A stretch of 64,000 nt of DNA from CAYWXV01 sp964462535 (GCA_964462535.1 CAYWXV010000001.1:434001-498000); one strand, 5' to 3'; shown: positions 1 to 10,240, numbered from the stretch's first letter. A program made the numbers and translations. The notes: generated by a model not told the origin, from the letters alone.

Positions 1-1106
1 TCCTGTCCGTGTTCAACGGATTCAACGGAGTCGTCCGAAGTCTGCTCGTAGGATTCGACCCCCACATCCGCGTGGTACCGAATCGCGGGTCAATGAAGAA
101 CGCGGATTCATTGGCAGGCTTGATACGGACAGTCCCGGGTGTCACCTGGGGGGCTCCGTTCATTTCAGGGCGATCGGCGGTTCTCCACTCCGACGGCATA
201 CGGGTAATACAGGTCCGAGGGATGAACATGGAGGATGCGCGCCGCACCACTGGGCTTGCAGAGGCCGTGCGGTCGGGCCAGCTGCCGGAATCGCAGGGTG
301 ATGCAAGCAACGGAGTCGTTCTCGGATCGGAGCTTAGTATCGCCTTGAAGGTTGGCGTGGGCGATACGGTAGCCCTGCTCAGTCAGTCTGGTCTGGAGGA
401 ATCGTTGACAATGCTCGCCCAGCCGAAGATCGTCAGGCGTGTTGTCCAGGCGATCTTCCAATCGCAGAACAAAGACTACGACGCCTACTGGGCGTACACG
501 ACCATAGAGACCGGCCGCGAGTTGTTCGATATCCCAGCCGGATCGGCCATGGGTATCGAGGTCCGCATCTCCGATTTTGAGGAGAGTGCGATTGTTGCGG
601 CCGGTTTGAGGCAGCGGCTCGGGACCGGGTACCGAGTCGAGACATGGCAGGACATGCACTCCGACCTCTTCGGTGTGATGGAACTGGAACGGTGGGCCGC
701 ATTCGTGATTCTCTCGTTGATCGTCGTCGTCGCCGTGTTCAACGTATTGGGATCCCTCACGATGAGCGTCATTGAAAAGGTGCGGGACATCGGCATCATG
801 AAGACGATGGGGTCGACGGACAACGCTATCCAGAGGCTCTATCTCTCGCGAGGCCTAATGATCGGGTCGATCGGAACGTTAATTGGTCTCGCGATTGGAC
901 TGACGATCTGCTGGCTACAGATTCGATACGGCTTCTATCAGCTTCGGAGCGGATACTTCATTATTCCAGCCCTGCCAGTTGTTATTCGCACGCTGGACGT
1001 GGTGTTGGTGGGAGCGACGGCGATCGCACTTGCCACCGTTGCCGCGCTCTATCCGGCTCGTCGCGCGGCCCGTGTCCTCCCGGCTGACGCCGTTCGATGG
1101 GAGTAA
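1..1106 (+). CDS. LolC/E-type ABC transporter permease (FtsX family), 5' truncated
   Basis: This is the C-terminal part of an inner-membrane permease. The frame is open to the left edge, so the real start lies outside the window and the GTG at 9 is internal. The opening residues (SVFNGFNGV) match the segment just after the first membrane helix of LolC/LolE-type proteins. A long periplasmic domain follows, then three hydrophobic segments in the last third and the FtsX-like stretch KVRDIGIMKTMGSTDNAIQRL. It ends in ALYPARRAARVLPADAVRWE, the usual family tail. In LolCDE such proteins release lipoproteins from the inner membrane; related MacB-like permeases do other jobs. The partner ATPase is not in the window. 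Confidence 0.85.
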   Translation, partial: LSVFNGFNGVVRSLLVGFDPHIRVVPNRGSMKNADSLAGLIRTVPGVTWGAPFISGRSAVLHSDGIRVIQVRGMNMEDARRTTGLAEAVRSGQLPESQGDASNGVVLGSELSIALKVGVGDTVALLSQSGLEESLTMLAQPKIVRRVVQAIFQSQNKDYDAYWAYTTIETGRELFDIPAGSAMGIEVRISDFEESAIVAAGLRQRLGTGYRVETWQDMHSDLFGVMELERWAAFVILSLIVVVAVFNVLGSLTMSVIEKVRDIGIMKTMGSTDNAIQRLYLSRGLMIGSIGTLIGLAIGLTICWLQIRYGFYQLRSGYFIIPALPVVIRTLDVVLVGATAIALATVAALYPARRAARVLPADAVRWE

Positions 1107-1183
1107 TCAAACAATACCGAACACGACCCCGAGCACTATAACTACCGTGGTATATTGCCCCCTTTCTCAACACCCTGCACGAC

Positions 1184-1543
1184 ATGCGCTACACGCTAGA
1201 ACACCTTGACAGATTCGCGACGATGACGTTACACGAGGAGCGTCTGGACAGCGACTCAGCCGCCGAGTTCAAGGCCGAAATCCTCCTCCATTCCAGATCG
1301 GGCATCGAGATCCTATTCGTCGATCTGTCTGAAGTGGAATTCTGCGACAGCTCCGGACTCAGTGCGTTGCTGTTTGCTCATCGCGAGATGAAGTCGGCCG
1401 GCGGAGCAGCGATATTCGTGTCGCTCTCGCCGACGCTAGCGTCGTACGTCGAGGTGTCGCAGCTCGATCGCGTTCTCTACATCTACGACACCCGCGAGGA
1501 TGCGATGGCCGATCTCGAGGAAGGAGATGGTGACGATGACTGA
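1184..1543 (+). CDS. STAS-domain protein (anti-sigma factor antagonist-like)
   Basis: The 119-residue protein is a single STAS domain. The strand/helix pattern leads to VEFCDSSGLSALLFAHREM, with the DSSGL motif at residues 55-59 where SpoIIAA-type antagonists are phosphorylated on serine. This suggests a partner-switching regulator, as in sigma-factor control or Bacteroidota stress signalling, but no HPK-like kinase or phosphatase gene lies beside it. The C-terminus is very acidic (EEGDGDDD). Its last codons overlap the start of the following lipoprotein gene by 8 bases, suggesting translational coupling. A TATATTGC element at 1151-1158 could be its -7 promoter box. Confidence 0.88.
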   Translation: MRYTLEHLDRFATMTLHEERLDSDSAAEFKAEILLHSRSGIEILFVDLSEVEFCDSSGLSALLFAHREMKSAGGAAIFVSLSPTLASYVEVSQLDRVLYIYDTREDAMADLEEGDGDDD

Positions 1544-3452
1544 TCGGTGGTCACGATTGGCGCGGGTTGTTGCCGGCCTGCTGCTCGTGGCTCTTCTGGC
1601 TTCGTGCGACGCGAGCGAGGATGACTCGCTACTCAATCCCCCCCCGCCTGACTCGACACGCGTACGTGTGCTCAACCTGGTTGACGGAAGTGACGTAACG
1701 GCGTCATTGGGCTCCATTCGCGTCGCGACCGACCTTGCCCCAATGTCGTCGTCTGACGTGCTTCCTATCTTCAGCGCCGAACAGGTCGTTTACTCTGCTC
1801 GACGGAATTCGAGTGGACGGACGGACTCTCTCCCCGGACAGATTCTGGCTCGCGGTGCTCGAATGACCTACGTGACGATGCGTCGGGGCGACACAGGAAC
1901 CACGACGCTTTCACTACCACTGGGCCGGCAGGACCTGACAGATCTTCTCGCGCGTGGTGCGTCAATGGTTACGTTCGTCAACGCTGTCGACGACACGACC
2001 TTCCTTGGCCTTCGGCTTGGCTGCCAGAGTGGTGATACGCTGGCCGACGGCATTGCATTCAGCCGCGCAACGTCCTTGGAGTCGACCGCGGGTGAGCGCT
2101 CATTATTCGTTATGCGAACGGGAGATTCGATCCCTCTCGCAAGCACGCGCCTCTCCACCCCACCCGGCACTGTCACGTATCTCATTGCAACCCGTGAGGG
2201 GGGCGTGTTCAGACTGTTTGCGCTGCCGGCTGATGGATCGACGAGTGGTCGTCTTCCCACGGCACCCCCGGAGACACGCACAACTGCAACGGTCTCCCTG
2301 TTGAACGCCAACGCGGACGGAGAGACTATTTCCGCCTCCATCGATGGCGGAGCGACCGTGGCCGTCGGCCTCGGGCCGCTGGGTGTGTCTGCCAAGGTTG
2401 ATGTGGCCGCGTGCGTCGGTTCAGCCGGCGATCGACTGGTCGTCACTGGCTCCGGGGGTGACACAATCTCGACACGCCTGAGGCTAACCGTGGGCGCTGA
2501 TGCAATGGTTGCAGTCTACGACAAGATCGCTTCCGTCAAAGCCATCGTTCTCGATCGAACGTATCCGACTCCCAAGGCCGGCCATGCGTTCGTGCGATGT
2601 GCGAACCTCTCCCCGGCTGCCGGCACCGCATCGGTCGCCGTTGGATCTGGTTCACCCGACACCGTTCTTGTCGAGGGACGTCCCTTCGGCAGTTTGCCCG
2701 TTGGGGGGCAGAGCGCATACGTGCCGTTCAAGGTTGGCGACTACCCGTTCCTCCTGGATCGGAGTGCCGATGGCGTGTTTCTCTTCGGGGGCATCCAGTC
2801 ATTCACCGAGGGCTACTACACGCTTGTCATCGTCGAACGAGGGGGCGCCCCCCGATTGATGGTCATACGTGACGACGCTCCGGTTCCGGACATTTCAGAG
2901 TTGAGCGTCACGGGCATCAGGCTCTCACTCTTCAACGCAATCACGCAACAGACCGTCGCGTTCACGATCGGGACACTCTCGATTCCACCCATCCCCTACA
3001 GTTATGTTTCCCGCACGTTGATGGACGGAACTGGATCGTCAATAGCGTCTACTATTGGGTCAATACAGATTAACACTGCAAACGGTCCGCATACCGTGCT
3101 CGCGGCCCGCGTCGGGGGCAGCGACAGGCTCTTTGCATTTCCGGTACATCAGATTGATCCGCCGGCCAAGTCGGCACAGCTACGCGTCTTCTCAGCGGTG
3201 GACGAGGAACTGGAGATTCGTGAAGATGATGCACGTGGGAGTGTACTGGCAGTGGCGAAAAGCGGACAGATAAGCGACAGCGAGGATAGAGCGGAACGGA
3301 GGTACTCGTTCTTTGCCGTTAGAACGGACGGAACCGTGATGGCGCAGTCCTCGGGTGTTACGCTTGTGGCAGGTCGACGCTACCTTATGGTGATCACCGA
3401 TGCTGGAGCGGGTTCCAATCCGCCCTACTCGATCATTTGGATGCAGGAGTAG
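1536..3452 (+). CDS. Large repeat-containing lipoprotein (DUF4397-like beta domains)
   Basis: About 638 residues. The ATG at 1536 is chosen because AAGGAG lies at 1521-1526, nine bases upstream; ATGs at 1500 and 1527 are poorer. The N-terminus is a lipoprotein signal with lipobox LLASC at about residues 20-24 followed by an acidic stretch, so it should be anchored in a membrane. The rest is built of roughly six repeats, each opening with a strand such as TRVRVLNLVDG, MVTFVNAVDD, TVSLLNANADG, HAFVRCANLSP, IRLSLFNA or AQLRVFSAVDE. This resembles DUF4397-like beta-sandwich repeats of Bacteroidota surface proteins. No enzymatic motif was seen and the function is unknown. It converges on the S8 protease gene with only 3 bases between stops. 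Confidence 0.75.
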   Translation: MTDRWSRLARVVAGLLLVALLASCDASEDDSLLNPPPPDSTRVRVLNLVDGSDVTASLGSIRVATDLAPMSSSDVLPIFSAEQVVYSARRNSSGRTDSLPGQILARGARMTYVTMRRGDTGTTTLSLPLGRQDLTDLLARGASMVTFVNAVDDTTFLGLRLGCQSGDTLADGIAFSRATSLESTAGERSLFVMRTGDSIPLASTRLSTPPGTVTYLIATREGGVFRLFALPADGSTSGRLPTAPPETRTTATVSLLNANADGETISASIDGGATVAVGLGPLGVSAKVDVAACVGSAGDRLVVTGSGGDTISTRLRLTVGADAMVAVYDKIASVKAIVLDRTYPTPKAGHAFVRCANLSPAAGTASVAVGSGSPDTVLVEGRPFGSLPVGGQSAYVPFKVGDYPFLLDRSADGVFLFGGIQSFTEGYYTLVIVERGGAPRLMVIRDDAPVPDISELSVTGIRLSLFNAITQQTVAFTIGTLSIPPIPYSYVSRTLMDGTGSSIASTIGSIQINTANGPHTVLAARVGGSDRLFAFPVHQIDPPAKSAQLRVFSAVDEELEIREDDARGSVLAVAKSGQISDSEDRAERRYSFFAVRTDGTVMAQSSGVTLVAGRRYLMVITDAGAGSNPPYSIIWMQE

Positions 3453-3455
3453 CAA

Positions 3456-6400
3456 TCACGGCGTGACTGCGATTTTGCCCACGCGTGAGTCACGTTCCGT
3501 CCCGTCCGAGGAACGCGTTGTGGCAATGAAGAGATAGACGCCTGGTGGTACCATCTCTCCGCGCGCGTCTCGACCGTTCCACGCAACACCCCCCGTCCCC
3601 TCTCTCGTCTCAAGACTTACCACCTCCACACCCGCTTGCGTCAGTACCCGCACGGTGGCAGTTGGCGTCAGGCCGCCGATCGTCAACGTTCCATCCTTCG
3701 AAACGGAGAAGGGCTGTGGAAAGACGACAGTTGACGATAGATCGGCTGCGCTGATCACGAATCCCACAACGCTTCCCGCGCCATCGTTGATTGTGCGCCC
3801 CGAAACATCCGTCAGGCCGTCAATCGTGACGGTGTAGACCCGACCGTGCGGGCCAAGTGGAGTGGATTCGTCGAGACGCAGCAGGCACGATGTTGGATCT
3901 GATGGATTCAACGTGGCTGATGCGACGACACGCTCCGGGGCCACAACGAACCTACTGACATCCATCGACGCTCCGTCGACAGGGGCACTGAAGCGGACGA
4001 CGACATCGAAAGAACCGGAAGGCGTTGCGGAGGTGGCGATGAACCGGGCTCCCGGGCGCTCACCCCCTTGAACGCGAACGCGAACCCGACCACCCGTGTC
4101 CCCCGGGCTACCCCAGGCGTCGCGGAATAGAGATGTCAATGCCACGTCCGCGAGACCGGTGTATGACGTGCGCAAGGTTGCGACCAAACGCGATGCCCCC
4201 CCGGATACCGTTGTCGACACTGGCAGCGGATGTCCGGATGAGTCGTTCACCTCCAGAACGTCAGGCCTGAGGAATCGATCTGATACCTGCCCGTCTAGTT
4301 GAAGTTCAATGGTAGCGGGAGATCTGCTCTCACCCGCGATCAGGGTGGCCGGTCGGTGGGTGAAGGCAACGACTGGATTGCCGAACGGGCTTTCGCTGTA
4401 TGCTCCGGAGTCACGGATCGAGGTTATGATATAGAAGTACCACGTACTTGGGGCAAGACGCCGCGACGGGATCGCAATCCCGGAGTCAATCAGTTCCGTG
4501 GATGTCGTGGTCGTCAACGAATCGAATTGCAGCGGGCCAGCGCCTGTTGAGGAAGCGGCTCGATAGACGCGGTAACGATCCGCGGCGGGGGCTGCGCTCC
4601 ACCTCACGTAGGCGGTGGAGTCGTTCACGCCGTACGCGACAAGTGACGCGGGGGATTTCACGCGGGGTGCGGCCCCGTCGGTATGATAGAATCGTATCCG
4701 CGCTCCATCCCCTATCCCTAGCTCGTTCCGACCGTCTCCGTCAACGTCGGCAACCATCGGCTTGTTCCCGATCGACGCCCCTTTCCACCAGAGTGGCTTG
4801 AGAGCACGGTAGGAGCTGTCCCAATGGAGGATGTATGTGTTGGGAAAAAGGAGGAGTGCGACTTCATCACCGGGAACGCCGTCCAGGTCGCCCGCTCCGA
4901 TTCCACTTCGTAATGTGTTCGTCGGACGGACATAGAGGAATCGGTCGCTCCAGATAAGCGTGCCGGCACCCGACTCGTCGAACCGATAGATCTGAACGGT
5001 CCAATACGGCGGCGGATACTCCTCACCCGGAAACACTGCGAGCCGCGAGTGGAACGCAACCACGGCCTCCATTCGCCCATCCCCATCCACATCCGCGGCC
5101 GCCACGTACTCCGTTCCACCGTTCCCCTCGTTCTCCACCGACCACATCTGCTCGAACGCAAGCCCCCCTCGATTTCGATAAATCATGAAATCGGAATCCT
5201 CGTCCCCGAAAAGAATGTCGTTACGACCGTCCCCGTCGAAATCTGCAACGGCAACAACAGGCGGGCCCAGAAAGTTCTGAGCGTCGCCGCGCGCCGGTGA
5301 GGTCGTGTTTGGAAGTGTGGCGACGGCCACCAATCGCCCATCGACTACACGCGACACGTAGAACGCCGGATCGCCGAGATTTGATGTTCGCGCAACCACT
5401 TCGTCCTTCCCGTCACCGTCGAAATCGGCTAGCTCGGCTGCGTAGAAATTCCCGCTCGAGGTGTCAACAAAGCGTACTCGCGCGAGGGGAGAACCACCTT
5501 GAGTGGCCTGTCCAAAGATGATTCCCGAACCGAACGACTGCCCCAGCATTTCCGTCAGCCCGTCGCCATCAATGTCGCCGAATCCCCTTGGAGCCCAGGA
5601 GGTAGCGATAGTATCTCGTCGAATCAGATCTCCCGCATTTTCCTGATACAACGCAAGCGGTCCGAAGTCGCCGTCAGCGCCGAACTCGTTCATCACCGTG
5701 GTAGGCTTCCCATCAAGCAACAGAGCAACATCGTTCTGAACGTAACCATACGGGAGATCGAACTGCCTTCGAACAAAGCCAAGTGTGGGGAAGCCTTCAC
5801 CGTCACGGACATGCCTGAGTGGTTGGAGTTCGCTCCCGATCATGGCCGTGTCGCCCGCTCCGTTTTTTGCAACGATGTAGTAGTCGTATGGTATGCCGGG
5901 TGCCATTTCCTCGTCGGTAATCACGACGTGATGCACCTGGCGGTTCCCCGATCTCTCCGGCTGGAGCGCGAGCGATCTCCACGTACTTCCTCCAAGCGGA
6001 CGGATGCGCACCGTCAGTTCAGTCAGTTGATTCGTGACGGCAGAGACGAAGAAGGCCCGACGGTCGAATCGCCAGACGTCTGCCGTGTCGACCTGAACGA
6101 TGTTTGGCGGAGGATCCCCCACGACGATTCGTGCACGTCGCTCTGTCACATGCCCGTTGGTCTCCGACAGCTGCAGCCGGATCGTCCAGACTGCAGGTAC
6201 CAGCCCGTTCAGGTCTAGGATTCCGAGTGTGTCATTGAGCCGTCCGTCGTCCGTGTCGTTGGTGATCGACCTCCAGTCCGAAGGGGCTTCACCCAACCCA
6301 ATGTCCAGCCTCCAGGATTTGAGTAGAGCGGAGATAGCGGATCCAACAACCGCCATTGATCCGGCCGCGCGAAACCCCGCGCCAAAATCGGGCGTGACGA

Positions 6401-7772
6401 TTGAAACGCTCGGCGGGCCCGGATAGTCTACCGCCCGTCTCGCGTTGATGCGACCGGCTCCGAAGTAAACATCCCACCCTGCCCGACCGAGATCGTCCGA
6501 TGTCAGCTCGAGCGTGGTCTGTACCTCGTCCGGCGTCCACGATGGATGTAGCGAGAAGAGAAGGGCGGCCACTGCCGTCACATAGGGTGCGGAGAGCGAG
6601 GTTCCACTCGACCGCGTGTAGCCGCTGGACGACGAAAGTGTCTGGATGTCGGAGCCGGGAGCGGTCACGGACAGCTGCGAACCGAACGAACTGAACGACG
6701 ATAGGTTGTCCTCGCGGGTCGTCGACCCGACCGACATCACCTCTGGGAACGCCGACGGGAAATGGAGTTCTGATATCGCTTCATTTCCCGCCGACGCAAC
6801 TACGAGGACACCCCTGCTGCGCGCGTACCGGACCGCGTCGTGGAGGAGAGGTGAATCGTAATAGTCCCCGAAACTCATGTTAATTACACGGACGCCGCGA
6901 TCGACAGCGTACACGGTCGCCGCCGCAACGTCGTCATCGTCCCCGTTTCCCGATGCATCGAACGACCGAAGCGCAACGATCCTGACACCAGGCGCCGCAC
7001 CTGCAACTCCAATACCATTGTCCGCGCGAGCGGCGACCACACCGGCAACTGTGGTTCCGTGTCCATTGTCATCAAATGGGTCGGCGTCGCGCGTCGACCA
7101 GTCTCCCACGTTTGGTACGACCTGATCGACGAAATCGTACCCGATGACATCGTCCGCATATCCGTTCCCGTCATCGTCAACACCGTTCAGGTCGCCCGTT
7201 ACTCCCCCTCGTGATTCAACGGATGGCCATGGATCGAAGACTCCATTTCCGTTAAGATCCTCCGACTCGTTCACAGCAAATGCTCCACGCAGATCGGGGT
7301 GATCGTAATCGATTCCTGTATCGACAAAACCAACAAGAATCGAAGCGGCACCACGTGTCCTCTCCCAGGCGGCCTCCAGCTCAAGCCTCTGGAAGGCGTA
7401 CTGGCGATCGAACAGCGAATCGTTCGGATGTTGGTTGGTGCGGTAGCGGTGATTCTCAACGACCTCTTCCACGACGGGCGAACTACCGACCAACTCCTCT
7501 CCCCTCGTCGCACCTTCTACCAGCGTAACCACCACGTAACGGTCCAACCGAAACAACGCGAGTGTTGATCGATCAGACGGCGTGATTGGCAGGACAGAAC
7601 GGATCGAACGGAGTGGTGCCGAGAGAGAGCCGGGCAGGTCTTTGACCGAATATCCGGGCCTCAGGCGAACGATCAGTTCGCGCGTACGTTGAGCGGAGGC
7701 ATGATACGTGGAGACGCCCGCAAGCAGCAGTGTGAGCAGAAAGAGAAGAACGGGCAGCCTGAATTGGCGCAT
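3456..7772 (-). CDS. Secreted subtilisin-like serine protease (S8) with FG-GAP repeats and C-terminal FlgD-like domain
   Basis: About 1438 residues. The ATG at 7772 is preferred over an upstream TTG at 7868 because it starts a clean signal peptide (MRQFRLPVLLFLLTLLLAG, cleavage near HASAQ). The catalytic triad is complete: Asp151 in VDTGIDYDHPDL, His238 in DNGHGTTVAG and Ser392 in SGTSLSAPYV. Asp-rich inserts between Asp and His probably bind calcium. Later come about six FG-GAP/VCBS-type repeats with DxDGDG calcium motifs (for example ADFDGDGKDEV), predicted to form an integrin-like beta-propeller, then a fibronectin-III-like domain and Ig-like strands. The end (WNGRDARGEMVPPGVYLF) is a FlgD-type Ig fold, common in proteins exported by Bacteroidota. 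A secreted or surface protease of unknown substrate. Confidence 0.9.
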   Translation of the reverse strand: MRQFRLPVLLFLLTLLLAGVSTYHASAQRTRELIVRLRPGYSVKDLPGSLSAPLRSIRSVLPITPSDRSTLALFRLDRYVVVTLVEGATRGEELVGSSPVVEEVVENHRYRTNQHPNDSLFDRQYAFQRLELEAAWERTRGAASILVGFVDTGIDYDHPDLRGAFAVNESEDLNGNGVFDPWPSVESRGGVTGDLNGVDDDGNGYADDVIGYDFVDQVVPNVGDWSTRDADPFDDNGHGTTVAGVVAARADNGIGVAGAAPGVRIVALRSFDASGNGDDDDVAAATVYAVDRGVRVINMSFGDYYDSPLLHDAVRYARSRGVLVVASAGNEAISELHFPSAFPEVMSVGSTTREDNLSSFSSFGSQLSVTAPGSDIQTLSSSSGYTRSSGTSLSAPYVTAVAALLFSLHPSWTPDEVQTTLELTSDDLGRAGWDVYFGAGRINARRAVDYPGPPSVSIVTPDFGAGFRAAGSMAVVGSAISALLKSWRLDIGLGEAPSDWRSITNDTDDGRLNDTLGILDLNGLVPAVWTIRLQLSETNGHVTERRARIVVGDPPPNIVQVDTADVWRFDRRAFFVSAVTNQLTELTVRIRPLGGSTWRSLALQPERSGNRQVHHVVITDEEMAPGIPYDYYIVAKNGAGDTAMIGSELQPLRHVRDGEGFPTLGFVRRQFDLPYGYVQNDVALLLDGKPTTVMNEFGADGDFGPLALYQENAGDLIRRDTIATSWAPRGFGDIDGDGLTEMLGQSFGSGIIFGQATQGGSPLARVRFVDTSSGNFYAAELADFDGDGKDEVVARTSNLGDPAFYVSRVVDGRLVAVATLPNTTSPARGDAQNFLGPPVVAVADFDGDGRNDILFGDEDSDFMIYRNRGGLAFEQMWSVENEGNGGTEYVAAADVDGDGRMEAVVAFHSRLAVFPGEEYPPPYWTVQIYRFDESGAGTLIWSDRFLYVRPTNTLRSGIGAGDLDGVPGDEVALLLFPNTYILHWDSSYRALKPLWWKGASIGNKPMVADVDGDGRNELGIGDGARIRFYHTDGAAPRVKSPASLVAYGVNDSTAYVRWSAAPAADRYRVYRAASSTGAGPLQFDSLTTTTSTELIDSGIAIPSRRLAPSTWYFYIITSIRDSGAYSESPFGNPVVAFTHRPATLIAGESRSPATIELQLDGQVSDRFLRPDVLEVNDSSGHPLPVSTTVSGGASRLVATLRTSYTGLADVALTSLFRDAWGSPGDTGGRVRVRVQGGERPGARFIATSATPSGSFDVVVRFSAPVDGASMDVSRFVVAPERVVASATLNPSDPTSCLLRLDESTPLGPHGRVYTVTIDGLTDVSGRTINDGAGSVVGFVISAADLSSTVVFPQPFSVSKDGTLTIGGLTPTATVRVLTQAGVEVVSLETREGTGGVAWNGRDARGEMVPPGVYLFIATTRSSDGTERDSRVGKIAVTP

Positions 7773-7924
7773 TCGGAACGCTGGGAGTCGATTGAATTGA
7801 TGTTTGGAGAAGTGCCGTCGCGACACACTGGTCGCTCCCTCCGCGCCTGGCCACGAGGTCCTCAACAAGCCTCGATTCTACGACGGTGGTTCTGGTGGGG
7901 CAAGGAAATTCTCCATTCACCTAT

Positions 7925-8716
7925 CTACTCGACCCGGACGGTGAATGCCTTGCAGTTGCAGAGCCTTGATACCTCCGTGCGCTGTTTGTTCGCCGCAGCC
8001 ACCGACTCGTACGGTCCAACCACCACGGCATAGTTCTTTTTGCCGCCGACTACTTTCGGGAAGACGGATGGATTGAGGCCCACTGCTCGAACCTGCGAAG
8101 CCCGCTGTTCGGCCGCCTCCCGTGTGGGGAGCAGCCCAACCTGAAGCGCATAGCCACGCAGTTCCTGAGTCGCACCCCCACCCTTTGGACGCGTGGTGTC
8201 GTTCCCCTTCTTTGTCGGCTTTGGCTTGTCACCGTTCTTCCGTGGCGTCGGCTTGTCCGTTCCATCGTCGAACGCAATCCAGTCGTGCTTGGCATCCACG
8301 ATCTCCGTAGCACGCTGGATATACGATGACCGCGGGTATCCGTTTGACAGAACGCCGAGCCACGTTGCTGAAGCGGAGGAATCCCCTTTCTCAACGTATC
8401 GAAGGACAAGCGCAAAGCATGCCCTGTCCGCCCACGGACCACCCGGCTCCAGTGCGATCGCCTCCTTGTACAACGGAAGTGCCCGGTCGTCAGGAGTCAT
8501 GTGTGCACGAGCGTACAGGATGGCAGGAACGAACCGGGCGGATCGCTTCAGAGGCTCGATCAGTGCGTACGCGGTATCGGCCTTTCCAGCATCGAATAGG
8601 GCAAGAATCGACTTTGCCTGATCATCGTACGATTGAGCGCGCAACTGCCCGACCAAGATCAGCGAATGGAGAGCGAATGCCGTGAGAAGAAGTGTTGTCG
8701 TGCGATAGCGGTGCAT
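7925..8716 (-). CDS. Exported SPOR-domain protein
   Basis: 263 residues with an N-terminal signal peptide ending near LRAQ (residues 1-28). A helical, TPR-like middle follows (about 30-140), then a Lys/Pro/Thr-rich linker (about 145-180) and a C-terminal SPOR domain (about 183-263: GYALQVGLLPTREAAEQRA through KNYAVVVGPYES). SPOR domains bind denuded peptidoglycan, typically at the septum, so a periplasmic cell-wall or division role is likely. It lies between miaB and the S8 protease on the same strand. A short GCCACG/CGTGGC palindrome separates it from miaB. Confidence 0.83.
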   Translation of the reverse strand: MHRYRTTTLLLTAFALHSLILVGQLRAQSYDDQAKSILALFDAGKADTAYALIEPLKRSARFVPAILYARAHMTPDDRALPLYKEAIALEPGGPWADRACFALVLRYVEKGDSSASATWLGVLSNGYPRSSYIQRATEIVDAKHDWIAFDDGTDKPTPRKNGDKPKPTKKGNDTTRPKGGGATQELRGYALQVGLLPTREAAEQRASQVRAVGLNPSVFPKVVGGKKNYAVVVGPYESVAAANKQRTEVSRLCNCKAFTVRVE

Positions 8717-8773
8717 GATGATTGGACCCGATTGTCGGACTGAAATGTGAAACGGAGCGCCACGGGCGTGGCG

Positions 8774-10186
8774 TCAGGCTACTGAACCTGCTATACTCAG
8801 AGGGATGAAGGACGGGATTCCCGACTCCGTCATCGGCGATCCGAACAGCGTTGCAGACGTGGCCCGATCGATGTGAACATCAACGTACTCCCCGACCCCA
8901 CCGTCGGCGTGAGCAAACACCACGACCTTGTTCGTGTCAGTGCGACCCCGCCATTGACTCTCATCCCGGCGGCTCGGGCCGTCGATCAAGACCCGCTCCA
9001 CCTGTCCGATGTGCTGTTTGTTCCGTTCGAGCGCGATACCATTCTGAAGATCGATGATCTCCTGAAGACGCCGGCTCTTCACGTCATCGGGGACATCGTC
9101 GCCCATCGCCCACGCCTTCGTGTTCTCGCGTGGCGAATAGTTAAACATGTAGGCTCCGTCGTATTGAACGCGGGCCATCAGGTCGAGCGTCTTGCGGTGA
9201 TCGTCTTCCGTTTCTGTCGGAAAGCCTGCAATGATGTCCGTGGATAGTGCGCACCCGGGGATCAGTGACTTGATTCGCGAGATCCTCTGCAGGTAATGTT
9301 CGGCCGTGTACGTCCGATTCATCAAGTGGAGAATTCGATCGGAGCCCGACTGAACCGGAAGATGAATGTAGTTGCAGATGTTGGCATGCGCCGCCATTGT
9401 CTCGATCAACTTGTCGGACATATCCTGCGGATGCGACGTCGTGTACCTGATTCGCACGTCGGGATCGACAGACGCAACGGCCGCGAGCAGGTCGGCAAAA
9501 TCGTTCCCGTCCGAACGGTAGCTGTTGACGTTCTGACCGAGCAGTGTTATCTCACGGAATCCACTGTCCGCAAGCGATTCAACCTCACGAACGACAGACG
9601 TAAGCGAGCGGCTCCGTTCGCGTCCCCGCGTGAAGGGAACGACGCAGAAGGTGCAGAACTTGTCGCATCCTCTCATGACCGATATCCATGCGGAGATTCC
9701 GTCAGTCCGGAGAGGTGTGATGTCGTCGTATGTCTCGACCCTCGACAGCTTTACGGCCAGCCCCTTCTCACCCCCACGAGCTTCCTCCACCAGGTGAGGA
9801 AGCGATCTATACTCATCGGGTCCAACCACGATGTCGACGATGGAGCCGTTGCGCAGAAGGTCCTTACGGAGGCGCTCGGCCATGCATCCAAGAACGCCGA
9901 CCACCAAATCGGGTCTCTTCTTCTTCCGGAAGGCGATGTTCCGCAGGCGTCCCTCTATCCGCTGCTCAGCGTTTTCACGGATCGAGCAGGTGTTCAGCAA
10001 CACAACGTCGGCTTCGTCGATCTCGTCGGTTGGACTATACCCGTCGCGGTCCAGAATCGAGAGGACGACCTCAGAATCAGACGCGTTCATCTGACACCCA
10101 TACGTCTCGACATAGACGCGACGTGCCGAAGCAGGGTGGTTCTCACCCCCCTCTTCACGTACTGGAGTCCGATGATCAGAAGTCAT
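8774..10186 (-). CDS. miaB: tRNA-2-methylthio-N6-dimethylallyladenosine(37) synthase
   Basis: About 470 residues, a radical-SAM methylthiotransferase that adds the ms2 group to i6A37 of tRNAs reading UNN codons. The start is placed at MTSDHRTPV; an in-frame GTG/ATG-like extension to 10228 lacks homology. The N-terminal cluster-binding cysteines are C31 (YVETYGCQMN), C67 (LNTCSIRE) and C101 (VLGCMAER). The radical-SAM cluster motif is C174/C178/C181 in RGCDKFCTFCVVPF. A TRAM-like domain occupies the C-terminus. It begins about 55 bases after mlaD on the same strand. Its relative mtaB is elsewhere in the window; the CQMNASDSE and FCVVPF signatures favour MiaB here. Confidence 0.95.
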   Translation of the reverse strand: MTSDHRTPVREEGGENHPASARRVYVETYGCQMNASDSEVVLSILDRDGYSPTDEIDEADVVLLNTCSIRENAEQRIEGRLRNIAFRKKKRPDLVVGVLGCMAERLRKDLLRNGSIVDIVVGPDEYRSLPHLVEEARGGEKGLAVKLSRVETYDDITPLRTDGISAWISVMRGCDKFCTFCVVPFTRGRERSRSLTSVVREVESLADSGFREITLLGQNVNSYRSDGNDFADLLAAVASVDPDVRIRYTTSHPQDMSDKLIETMAAHANICNYIHLPVQSGSDRILHLMNRTYTAEHYLQRISRIKSLIPGCALSTDIIAGFPTETEDDHRKTLDLMARVQYDGAYMFNYSPRENTKAWAMGDDVPDDVKSRRLQEIIDLQNGIALERNKQHIGQVERVLIDGPSRRDESQWRGRTDTNKVVVFAHADGGVGEYVDVHIDRATSATLFGSPMTESGIPSFIPLSIAGSVA

Positions 10187-10240
10187 TGACGTTCGATTAA
10201 TGAAAGCGCACAAGATAGCGACTACCACAAAATCGGGCAG

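Noticed and set aside
9296..10189. 297-codon open frame on the + strand opposite miaB
   Set aside because: It lies wholly antisense to a clearly functional miaB, has no domain-like pattern and reflects the codon bias of the gene on the other strand.
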